Part shown: positions 52,955 to 64,000 of the stretch, piece after piece
How the letters are laid out: each line of letters opens with the position of its first letter
Numbering within the stretch: the first letter of the stretch is position 1
Assembly: GCA_029783825.1 (NCBI GenBank)
Contig: JAREIK010003000.1
Span: forward strand, 92,601-156,600
DNA from: Sapria himalayana
Lineage: Eukaryota; Streptophyta; Magnoliopsida; Malpighiales; Rafflesiaceae
Length of the DNA stretch: 64,000 nucleotides
Direction: 5' to 3'
Notes under the pieces: model-generated
Database searches by the model: none
Told to the model about the DNA's origin: nothing
What the model saw: the letters and a program-made list of their open reading frames with translations, nothing else
Made by a program: the position numbers and the translations under genes

Positions 52955-55790
52955 TCACAGAGAAGGTGGATTTTGTATTGAGAGCCTGGTAAAGGCTAGA
53001 GGTGTGTCGAGTATCTCTTATTTTTAATAGCTTGCCTCATATTTGGTTTTGAGAAAAGAAAGTTCCTACCTAAAAAGGTGCCTCATAGACCATGTTCAAT
53101 GCTAGAGGTTTTTATTACTTGATTTTTTATGTTTTATAATTCTTATATCATAGTATGAAAATCTTTGGGTCTAACAGAAGTGTGCATGTACGTAGATGTT
53201 CATTTAATTTGGTAATCTATAGTAGATTTCATGATTTAAGGAAGGATTTCTAGGATCGAGTATATTATGATATTGAGAAGGATCTTGAAAGATATCAAAG
53301 TACTCATTTGAATGTAATGAGTTATCAGGATGATGTACTGGATATATTGAGAAAGAATTCTAAGTCTCATATAACAGAGAGTGAATTATTTTGTTTGCAA
53401 AAGTTAATTGATGGCTATACTTCAATGTATGATGAGGATAAACCCAATTTGTATGAGCATACGAATGAAATATTTAAGATGATGATCTCTAAAGAGAATA
53501 CAACTACTAAGGATTATCTCAAGATCTACCTTGATAACGTTGTCTTTGTATCACCTATTCAATATTTAGATCATTACACTTTGGAGATCATTATTATTTA
53601 TGTACTAGGTTCTCTCTTCACCTGTATTAATGATTACCCCATAGTTCCCATATCAACTTTGATTGAATATCTGAAAATGTGTGTAAGATTCCAAGCTCAT
53701 GCCTTGAAAGGCACAAAAATGCGAGATAAGAAAATTGTGTTAGATGAGGCTTCTAGCTGTAATGAGAAGGCATAGTAGGTTAAGCTGTCTAACGGAAAAC
53801 CTAAAAAGAAATAATATAAGAAATATGTGATAGGTGTGTGTTTGGTTGAATTAATATTGGATTGACATATGATTGAGGTTACAAGTCAATCCAACTTTAA
53901 TGAATATTATGTAATGAATAAGGATGGTAAAAAAATCACAATCCTGGGCAATTTATATGCAATTTGCAATTTTCAGATTGACATAATTTCGATCAAACTA
54001 AATCTACCAATGATATCTAAGCCTAAGGCTTGGAGACCCATAATTGAGGATTTAATACCACCTTTTTATAAATCAAATTTTCGTGGTGGGTACAAATCTA
54101 ACCCAATAGGTGATATTTATCCGCACTTTCGCATAATTACATCCCATAACATGACCCATTTTAATATTAATCTAAATACTAGATATACATAATTGTGCTT
54201 AGCCTTGAATAAATTACAGGAATAGGCTTTTAATATTAATAAGGATGTATTGAGCTTCATTAAAAAGAAACATCAACTCTTGGTTAAACATGGTTTACTT
54301 ATGCCTGAAAGTCTCTCAAAAGTGAATGTTAGTAGGTCCATAGAAATAGTAAGGTTTACTTATAAATAGTTTAAGTAAAAATACCCATTTCTAAGTAATT
54401 ATGATGATTTGGTTAATATTCTCATGGAGCGTATCCAATGTGCTCGATATGAAACTTTCACAATCAAACTAGAATCAGCCTACAATTATAAATTCTATCT
54501 ACCGGCCTTCGTTGACTTTCGTGGAATAATTTACCGTGCTGGGGAATTCCATTTTCATGAGCGTGATTTAGCTAGAAGTCTAATTCTTTTCTCTAGTGAG
54601 AACGTAATAGATGGTAAATTGACCGCTGAAGTAAATGTATATAGAATAATAAGCTGTGTTGCTGCTTTTCATTATAAGAAGTTCATAACTTATGAGAGTA
54701 GTTTCTTATGGTATAAAAATAATATGGATGATAATTTATCGGATGAGGATCTCCTCCAAATTGTAAAAGATAATGATGTAGCTGATCCCTATCAGTTCAT
54801 AAGCAAGTATCTATGTCTTAAAAATAGTACTAATCTAATGCAAATTCCTATCATACAAGATACTTTAGCAAGTGCTTATCAAATTATAAGTTATATTATG
54901 TTAGATACAAAATTAGCCTCATTTACTAATCTTATACCTTTGATCAAAGATAATACTATTTTAATTAAAGATATTTACAGTAATATTTTAGATGAACTTC
55001 TGAGATACCGGAACAATAAATTGTCTGAAAATCTACTTAACATAGTAATTCCAAGTCTCACTCATAAATTAATCAAAGTACTTTTCATGCCTATGCTATA
55101 TGGTAAAACTTTATTAAGTATATCAAATGATATTTATCAAAATTATAAACCATTGTTATGACAACAAGAATGTAGCAAATTAGCTAAAGATATACAATTC
55201 TTCTTTAAAGAATGCTATCCATGTATATTTTATCTAATGGAATTGATCTGCAATGTGGATTAGTTAGCATCAGACATTGATCAATCCATTTTATATAGTG
55301 TTCGTTCTTAAAAAACTAAGCAGGACTTTATGAAGTTTAAAACTGAACAAATATATGTATTTGATCGTAACAAAAAAAAAGAAGGCAAGTTACTCTACGA
55401 ATTCCCACGGATGATATGGATCAAATGAAGAGTCATACGTCTACCTTTGCTAGCTTCATTCTTCAGAAAGATGCATACATAGCCAGGCGCATGATAAAGG
55501 AAACATTAAATTAAAAGGCACATGTCTATATAGTTCATGACAATTTTATTACAACGACATTATATGCATTCCAAATGCCCCATAAATATATTATGGTTTG
55601 AATTGAATTGGGTTGTCCCAAATTAATGATTAACAAATTTATATATATATATATCAATTTGATCAAAAGGGCAAGGATTCGAATGATTTGATTTGGTCTC
55701 ATTTTTGAACACATTTTATCATGAACACAATATTATGTTAAAATGTACTATAGACCATTATTTATTATCCTAACAAATGTCAATTTTTAA
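52955..55790 (+). pseudogene. Mitochondrial-plasmid-type single-subunit (T7-like) RNA polymerase, broken
   Basis: A near full-length remnant of the T7-like RNA polymerase carried by linear plant mitochondrial plasmids, where it transcribes plasmid genes. One reading frame runs from about 52955 to 55370. An N-terminal part follows MKIFGSNRSVHVRR (53155) and MNVMSYQDDVLDILRK (53308). LPMISKPKAWRP (about 53995) is the family's substrate-binding region. LNKLQE then AFNINKDVLSF (about 54205) follows. The key motif FVDFRGIIYRAGEFHFHERDLARS is at about 54510; it holds the DFRG signature and HERDLARSLI. LFMPMLYGKTLLS (about 55084) is the fingers K-Y-G region. After an A9 run near 55370 the frame shifts, and VTLRIPTDD, FILQKDAYIARRMI and VYIVHDNFITT (about 55389-55550) complete the palm, including the catalytic HD. 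At least ten stops occur, nearly all at Gln, Arg or Trp positions. Upstream in-frame sequence may be N-terminal extension. Confidence 0.85.
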
Positions 55791-56640
55791 TCCTTACAAT
55801 TATTTTATTTCATCTTCACGTTTACAAATTAGAGCAATTAGAGCTATATTGTATACATGATTAAACCATTTAAAGCATTTCACTTTTTATTTTGAATACA
55901 CGTGCATATCAGTCTTTATTTTGAACAAATTATAAGTGATCATATTTTTAACCAATATCATGATGGAAATCAATAATTACAAAAAAGAAACAAGGCTAAA
56001 GTGCGACATTGGTATTGAGAATGTACAGAAACAATTAGTTTAGTAGCAGATATAACAGATGAAGCATTTTTGATTGCTACAAACCCTCTTCCAATCTCGG
56101 AGAATTTTCAAATGGCCAACTAGTTCAAGTTCTTTGGTCATTGCTCGTTGTAGCGAGCTATCACTCAACGGCCACATTGAGAACACTCAATAAAGGATTG
56201 AGGTCCATGCTCGTTGTTCAAATGAAATTAAAAGACAAATTGTTGAATTACTGGGACTCCTTGCTCGAGCATAAAGATTGCACATGAGAGATCATTCTTT
56301 TTTTCCTCAACAGAGAAACCTATTTAGGACCCAGATGCTGCCGAGCAATTTGCAGAATTATTAGTAGTGCTGGCCTGGCATGATTGGCACCCTTGGGATT
56401 ACTCAGGAAGAAGGTGACTTGCTGGAAGGCTATTGAGATAGCACTGATTTATCTATCATTCCCAGAGTTCAGTAAAACTAGCATGATGCAAATTGCTTCC
56501 AGTTCTTAAAGATCAGATTTTCTTCATGATTATGCCATGACTATGATGATGCGTCAATGTTGTGCATTGTCCATGTTTCCCAAACCCTAGCAATATGTTT
56601 ATGTGGACATTTGTGACTTATGTTTCATTTTGAATATGTT
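55791..56640. other. Element B interior, possible captured coding fragment
   Basis: The first 200 bp is AT-rich. From about 56000 to 56530 base composition rises toward genic values. The plus strand has open pieces such as LRKKVTCWKAIEIALIYLSF (about 56405) and LKDKLLNYWDSLLEHKD (about 56230). No family was recognised and it is unclear whether this belongs to the plasmid-derived insert or to another captured gene. Confidence 0.35.
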
Positions 56641-57920
56641 GGAGTCAGAGAGAGAGGCCAATGGAGAAAGTTAGAGACTAAAAGTTTATCTAACTATTAA
56701 GTTTATTAAGTCTTATTAGGTTTTAAAATTCCATTAATGTTTTAAATATAAATTATCAAAATATTTAATATACAATAAATATATATAAAACATAAAGACT
56801 CATCATTTTATTTTCTTAATAAATTATTTTCAACAAGTTAATGTGTGTGTAGCAAGACACATATGGAAAACAAATACCTTTCAATTTTTAATTATCAAAT
56901 TAATTAAACAATAAATATATAAATAATTTCAAAAAAATAGATGTTTGGTTTTCCAAAAAGAAAAAAAATCAAATGACTACAAGATTTGTAAACTTAATAT
57001 GACAAGGCATACATTAAAAGATTATTGGTCATCAATACACTTTCCTAAAAAATTATAAATACTCTTTTTTGTTAAAAAATATATAAATATATATATGTTA
57101 AGTTTATAAATTTTTTAGAATTCATATTAATTTTTATGAAGATGATATGAAATAATTTTAAAGGCATAAAATTGCATATTATTTGATATAATTTACAATT
57201 TATAAATTTCTAAAAAGTACTTAAAGTGCTATTATTTTTAGGAAAATTTTATATTTATTAAATTTAATAAAGACAGAATATTAAAAGCTAATAGTATAAA
57301 TTAAACTCTATTATTTAGTTCTTATAAATTTCAATAGGGGAAAACATCTCTATATTTATCTTTTAATATTAATTTATTTTCATTTAAAGATTATGAAAAA
57401 TTAGAAATTTTTTTATAATTCAAAATTTTCAAATTTTTTAGTAATTATTTTTTATAAAATATCTTTTAGCCATAAAACTATTTTTTATACTTAAAATAAT
57501 TTTAATATTTACTATTTTTTTTAATTAAATATGATATTTTTATAAATATATTATATTTTATCATACAATGAATTATTTAATCTTTTTATTAGTAGAAATT
57601 TTAATGTATGTTCATTTTTTTTAAATATCTTTAAAAATTTTAATAATTATAAAATTAATTATTTAATGTTATTGTAGTCTATATTAATTGTTATTGTAGA
57701 CTTTATTATTAGTTATTGTAGTTTTTATTAATATTAATTTTTTTTATATTTATATAATTTTTAAATTATTTTTTATAATAACTTATTTTATAATTATAGG
57801 AGAAGAATGTGTCATTCAAGGATCGCTCATCTATAGACCATGGAATAAGTACCTTTAATATACAAAATTAAATAAAATATTAAAATAAATAATATATAAA
57901 AAAAATTAAATCATTAAAGA
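56641..57920. other. Very AT-rich interior of element B, no gene seen
   Basis: Low-complexity A/T sequence. It contains the second copy of the 76-bp direct repeat at 56937-57012. No coding content in either strand. Confidence 0.6.
56937..57012 (+). repeat. 76-bp direct repeat of element B, copy 2
   Basis: About 80% identical to 50180-50255, same orientation, 6757 bp apart. Confidence 0.7.
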
Positions 57921-58343
57921 TTAGCGATGAAAATTATGTCCAGCCCAAATAGCTTGGGAAAAATTGCTAGCTAAATGGATATATTTTGTGAAAAATAAAA
58001 TTTAAGAGATAATCGCTTGCAATAAAATATAAAATAGTAAAAAAAATTTAAGACAACGACTCAGTGATGGATTTTGTCTAGATATAGTTAGCTAGGAAAA
58101 TTCCATAACGAAATCCATTGCTAAATTCCCAACAATTATTGGCACGTAATTTATAAAATATTAGCAATGTAATATTTTCAAACAAACAACTCCATCGCTA
58201 ATCTATCACTATTCTATTGCAAAATTTTAATTTAATGTAAAATCAAATATCTGTTGTTATTTCCAAGCTAATATCTTGCTAATTAGCTAGAAATTTTATC
58301 CATAGCTAAATTTCCCTAGCTAAATCGATAATTTTTTGTAGTG
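57921..58343 (-). repeat. Element B right subterminal region and TIR
   Basis: Contains TAGCTTGGGA, TTAGCTAGGAAA, TTGCTAATTAGCTAG and CATAGCTAAATTTCCCTAGC motifs, ending in TTTTTTGTAGTG, the inverted CACTA terminus. Confidence 0.85.
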
Positions 58344-61300
58344 TAGATAGATAGATAGAAAAGATAGATAAACAAATATAAAAATATATTCATAGATAGA
58401 TTGCAAGATAGATAGACACATATATCGATAGATAGACAGAATGATATACATATAAGTAGAAAGATAGATAGATATACAGTTTAATAAACAGATTGATAGA
58501 TATATTGATAGATAGATAAAATAGATAGACAAATTGATAGATAGATACATAGACAGATAGATAAATTGATAGATAGATAGATAGAAACATAAATAGTTAG
58601 GAAAATAGATAGAAGGATAGATAAACAAATAGATAGACTAATAGATAGACAGATAGATAGATAAAAGATAGATAGATAGATAGATATACAAATAGATTGA
58701 TTAATAGATAGATAACTAGATAGAGTAATAGAAATATTGAAAGATAGATTGATAAATAGATTAATAGACATATTGATAGAAATTTTGATAGCAAGATTTA
58801 TAAAGAAATTGATAAATAGATTGATAAAAAGGTTGATAGACTAATTGTTAGAAAGATTGATAGATAAATTGATAAACATATAGATATATAGATAGATAGA
58901 AAAATAGTTAGATAGATAGATCGATAAATATATAGATTAATAAAAAGATTGATAGATATATAGATAGATAGATAATAGATAGATAAATAGAATGATAGAT
59001 AGACTAAAATATAGATAGATAGATTGATTGATTAATAGATAGATAGACTGACAAATATATAGATAGATAGATAAATAGACAGCCAGACAGATAGATAGAT
59101 AGACTAATACATAGACAGATAGATAGATAAACATATAGATAGATAGATAGATTGATTGATTGATTGATTGAACTATAGATAGATAAATATACAAATAGAT
59201 AGAATGATAAATAGATAGATAGACATATAGATAGATAGAGAAACAAAAAAATAGATAGAAAGATAGACAGACAGACAAGCAGAAATACAAATAGATAGAT
59301 AATTTGAAATATAAATTGATAGATAAATTGATAGACAGAAACATAAATTGATAGATTGAAAGATAGATATATAGATTATATAGATTAGATAGATATATAG
59401 GTAGATAGATAGAGAGATAGAAAGAAAGAAAGATAAATATATATATAGTCAGAGAGATAGATAGATTGATTGAGAGATAGATAAATAGAAAGCTAAACAA
59501 AAAAAATAGACAAATAGATAGATAGATAGACAGATCGATAGACATAGATAAACAGAAAGATAGTCAGATAGATAGATACATAGATTTAAAGATAGATATA
59601 TGTATAAAAAGATTAATATAGAGATTGATAGAATGATTGAAAGATAGATTAATAGATAGATTGATATTCAAATTGATAGATAGTTGATTGACAGAGAGAT
59701 AGATAGAATGATAGATAACTAGATAATGATATAGATCATTGATAGATATGCAGATAAATAGATAGATAGATTGACAAATAGATATACAGATAGATAGATA
59801 GAATTACAGATAGATAGAAGATAGATAGATAGATATATAGGCAGATAGATAGATAGATAGATTTATAGATAACAAATTATTAGATAGATATATAAAGTGA
59901 TAGAAATACTTATAGATAGATAGATAAATAGATAGATAGGCCGACAGATAGATAGAAAGATAGATTGATTGATAGATTTATCGATATACAGATTGATTGA
60001 TTGATAGACAAATTGATAGAAAGATTAATAAACATGTTGATAGACAGATTGATACATAGATTGATAAACATATTGAATAAAAGATTGATTGACAAGTTGA
60101 TAGACAGATAGATAGATGGATAGATGGACAGATAGACATTTAGATAGATAGACCAATATATATATATATAGATAGATATACAAATAGATAGAGAAATAGA
60201 TAAATAGATAGATAGATATATAGAATATTAGATAGATAACTAGCCCGATAGATAGATAGAGAGACTGAAAGATATATAGACAGACAGATAGTTAGTTAGA
60301 TTGATAGATAGATAGATAGAGAGATAGATAGATAGATAGATAGATAGACATATAGAAATAAAAATATATAGGTAGAGAGATAGACAGAAAGATAGACAGA
60401 AAGAGAGATAGCTAGATAAATAGATAGATAGACAAATAAAATGATAGACAGATAGATAGATATATAAATAGATAGATAGACAGATAAATAAACAAATATA
60501 TAGATAGATAGATAGATAGACAGATAGATAGACAGACATATAGATAGATAGATAAATAGACAGATTGATAGACAAATAGGAAGAAAGAAAGAAAGATAGA
60601 TAGATAGATACACAGATAGATTGATATACAAATAGATATTCATATAGATATACAGATTATATATAGACAGATAGATATATAGACAAATATATACACAAAT
60701 AGATAGATAGATAGATAGACTTATAGATAGATAGACTTAGAGATAGACAAATATATACACAGGCTAACAGACATTCATTCAAATAGAAACCAACCAAATA
60801 GATAGATAGATAGACAAACCGGCATATATGCAGACAGACAAGTAGATAGGTTGACAAACAAACAAATATATAGAAAGATAGACAGTTTGATAGACAGATG
60901 GATGGATGGATAGATAGATAAATAGATAGAAAATGGATAGATAGATTCTTAGACTGATAGATAGATAGATAGATAAAAAAATTGACAAATAAATAGAATA
61001 CTAGATATATACATAGATAGTTAGACACAAAGATATACTTATAGATGGATAGATAGATAAATAAATAGAAAGATATATAGGAAGATAGATTGAAAATAGA
61101 AAAATAGATTGATTAATTGATAGAGAGAGAGATTGATAAAAAATTGATAGTAAGATTGATAGATAGATAAATAGACAGATTGAGAGACAAATTGATAAAT
61201 AGATTTATAAACAATTTGATAAATAGATTTTTAAACATATTTATAAATAGATTCATAGAAAGATTGATAGATAAATTGATAGACAAATAGATAGTTAGAT

Positions 61301-63323
61301 ATATAGACAGATAGATAGACATATTAATAGACTTATAGATATATAGGTAGAAAGACAAACATATAGATAAATTAATAATTATATAAATATTTAAATTATT
61401 AGAAAGATAGAATGACATATAGATAGATAGAAAGAAAGATAGATAGATAGACATATATATAGACATATATATAGACATATATATAGACATATATATAGAC
61501 ATATATATAGACATATAGATAGACAGATAGACAAATATATAGATAGATAGACAGATAGTTAGTTATAAAGATTAAAATATAGTATATAAAGAAATAGATA
61601 GGCATATTGATAAATAGATTAATATACACAAAGATAGATATATTGATAGACAAAATGATAGATAGATAGATAGCAAAATAGACAAATAGTTAGACAAATA
61701 GATAGACAGATAGATACACAGATAGATAGACATTTAGATAGATAGATAGATATTTAGGTAGATATGTAGACAGATAAATATAAGATAGAAAACAAATAGA
61801 CAAACAATTAAATAGATAGATAGATAAACAAATAAATAGATAGACAGACAAATAAACATATAGATAGATAGATAGATAGTTTGATAATTAAATTACTAGA
61901 CTGATTCATAGATAGATAGATTGATTGATTGATTGACAGACAGACAGATAGATAGATAGATATATAGGCAGATAGATACAAAAATAGATAGATAGAAAAA
62001 TAGAAAGAAAGATTGATTGAATGACATAGAGATAGATATATAGACAAAAAGATAAATGCAAAGCTTGACAGATAAATAGATAGATAGAATGATAGATATT
62101 TTGATAGATAGATTGTTAGAAAAATTGAATGATAGATTGAAAGATATATTGATAGAGAGATTAATAGATAAATAGATAGACATATAGATAGATTGATAGA
62201 AAAATTGATAGATAGTTAGATAGATAGATATATAAATACAGTTAGATAGATATATATAAAGATAGATAGATAGATAAATAGAAAGATATTATATATAGAT
62301 AGATAGATAGATATATAGACAGATAGATTAACATATTGATAGATAGATATATACACAATAGATAGACATATAGATATATAGATAGATAGATAGATAGATA
62401 GACAAATTGATACACAAACTGATAAATAGATTATTAGTCAAATAGATAGAAAGGTAAAAAGAAAAAAAGATAGAAAAATAGAATGATAGATAGATAGAAA
62501 GATAGATATATAGATAGTGAAATAGATAGGTAGAAAGATATATAGGCAATGAGATAAATAGATAGATAGATAGAACATAAGATACATAGATAGATAGATA
62601 AATAGAATACTAATAAATAGAATGATATATAGTTATACAAATTATATTGACAGATTGATATAGAGAATGATAGACATATAGATAGACTGATAAATAGTCT
62701 AATAGATAGATAGAAAGATAGATAGATAGACAAACCAAAATATAGATAGAAAAACACTTAGAGAACAAGAAAAACAAACAAATTAATACATAGTTTGATA
62801 GATACATTGATAAATAAATTTATAGATAAATAAATAAATAGAATGATAGATAGATACAGATATAGATTGATAGGAAAATAAATAGATATATTTATAGACA
62901 GATTGAAAGACACATAGAAAAATAGATTAATAGATAGATAGATAGATTAATAGATTGATATACATATAGATAAATAGATATATAACAGATAGATAATTAG
63001 TTAGATAGAAAAATAGATAGACTAATAGATTATTATATAGATAGATATATAGATAGATAGATAGATAGATAGATAGACATGTAGATAGATAGATTGATAG
63101 ACAGAAAGACAGAAAGATAGATAGATATATAGATAGATAAATATATAGACAAATAGAAAAACAAAAAAATAAATATATAGATAAAAAATTAGATAGATAA
63201 ATAGATCGACAGATACATAGATAGATAGAAAGATAGATAAAAGATAGATAGACAGACAAACATATAGATAGACAAATAGATTGACAGATATAAACAGATA
63301 TATAGACAAATAGATAGACAGAT

Positions 63324-63358
<35 letters not shown>

Positions 63359-64000
63359 CAGATAGATTGATAAATAGTTACATAAATAGATAGACAAATA
63401 AATAGATAATTAGAGATACATATAGATAGATAGTTAGATAGATATATAAATTCATAGATAGATAGATAGATAGTAAACAAATAGATAGGCTGATACAGAG
63501 ATAGATCGATAGCAGACAAATACATAGACAAAGAGATACTCAAGTAGACAAATAGTCCGGCATATAGAAAAATAGCCAAAAAGATAAATAGACAAGCAAA
63601 TATATAGACAAATAGATTGAATATTAGATAGTTAGATAGATGGATGGACAAATAGATAGACTAAAAGATAGACTTTTTGATAGAAAGATTGATAAATAAT
63701 TTGATAGATAGTTAGTTTGATTGATTGTTAACTTGATTGATAGATAGATAGATAGATTTATAGATAGAGAGATAAATAGACATATATATTATAAATAGAT
63801 AGAAAGATTGATAAAAAGATAGATTCACATATATATAGTTAGTTAGATAGATAGATAGATAGACAAATAAATAAACATATAAATAAATAGATCGGTGAAC
63901 ATATAGATAGACAAATTGATTGATAGATAGATAGATAGATTGATTGATTGATATACAAATTTATATATATATAGATAGATAGATAGATATATAAACATAA
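58344..64000 (+). repeat. Degenerate GATA/GACA array, block 3
   Basis: Same orientation and composition as blocks 1 and 2, starting directly after the CACTA B terminus and running past the window end. It contains a 12-bp tandem GACATATATATA repeated five times at 61450-61510. No gene content. Confidence 0.97.
61450..61510. repeat. 12-bp tandem GACATATATATA, five copies
   Basis: Perfect tandem units within block 3, apparently a recent local expansion of a GACA/TA hybrid unit. Confidence 0.9.

Larger units (their letters stand above)
44500..58343. mobile_element. CACTA (En/Spm-like) element B, 13.8 kb composite
   Basis: The left end is CACTACAAAAAATATC. The right end, read inward, is CACTACAAAAAATTATCG. 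The first 14 bases agree. TAGCTAGGGA-type subterminal motifs occur at both ends. Flanking 3-mers are GAG (left) and TAG (right), one mismatch from a 3-bp target duplication, and GATA array lies directly on both sides. The left 500 bp aligns with the left of element A. The interior is not a simple transposase pair. It holds a Pack-MULE with an SMXL fragment, a BPC fragment, an inverted Transposase_24 remnant, a mitochondrial-plasmid-type RNA polymerase remnant and some unassigned coding-like pieces. No TNP2 gene was found, so it would have depended on another element to move. Confidence 0.88.

Noticed and set aside
53155..55790. Functional polymerase using a recoded or read-through stop
   Set aside because: Stops of all three types plus a frameshift at an A run occur, and neighbouring transposon genes show the same decay. 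A pseudogene is the simpler explanation.
52955..55790. Whole window being mitochondrial DNA because of the plasmid-type polymerase
   Set aside because: The polymerase is enclosed by CACTA ends, nuclear-type transposases and GATA arrays. No mitochondrial gene was seen elsewhere.

Overview
The window looks like a transposon-dense stretch of nuclear DNA from a flowering plant, probably one with a large genome. The evidence is CACTA, MULE and hAT elements with recognisable plant-type transposase remnants, a plant mobile domain (PMD) gene, and fragments of two plant-only gene families: SMAX1-LIKE and BASIC PENTACYSTEINE. I cannot name the species. No intact, confidently functional host gene, rRNA or tRNA was found.

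Layout. About 29 kb is a degenerate GATA/GACA tetranucleotide array in three blocks: 1-12872, 33642-44499 and 58344-64000. All three have the same strand orientation, so they look like one old array split by insertions. The first interruption (12873-33641) begins with a truncated MULE whose transposase and PMD genes both lie on the minus strand (13.3-18.5 kb). An hAT-type GC-rich element (16946-17594) is inserted inside the transposase. About 6 kb of AT-rich non-coding DNA follows, then CACTA element A (24740-33641), which carries decayed TNP2 and Transposase_24-type genes. The second interruption is exactly one CACTA element, B (44500-58343), with GATA array on both sides.

CACTA element B is the most interesting object. 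It contains (1) a 1.96-kb Pack-MULE with imperfect 9-bp target duplications carrying an SMXL gene fragment; (2) a BBR/BPC transcription-factor fragment; (3) an inverted remnant of its own Transposase_24-type gene, in which a heptad-encoding 21-bp minisatellite has expanded; and (4) a nearly full-length but broken single-subunit RNA polymerase of the type encoded by linear plant mitochondrial plasmids. A nuclear DNA transposon therefore holds plasmid-derived mitochondrial genetic material next to host gene fragments.

All protein-coding remnants are pseudogenes. Where the original codon can be guessed from family consensus, or from comparison of elements A and B, most stop codons fit C-to-T or G-to-A transitions (CAA, CAG, CGA or TGG turned into stops). 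This is the decay expected of methylated, silenced DNA. Family assignments come from reading translated motifs by eye; no database search was possible.
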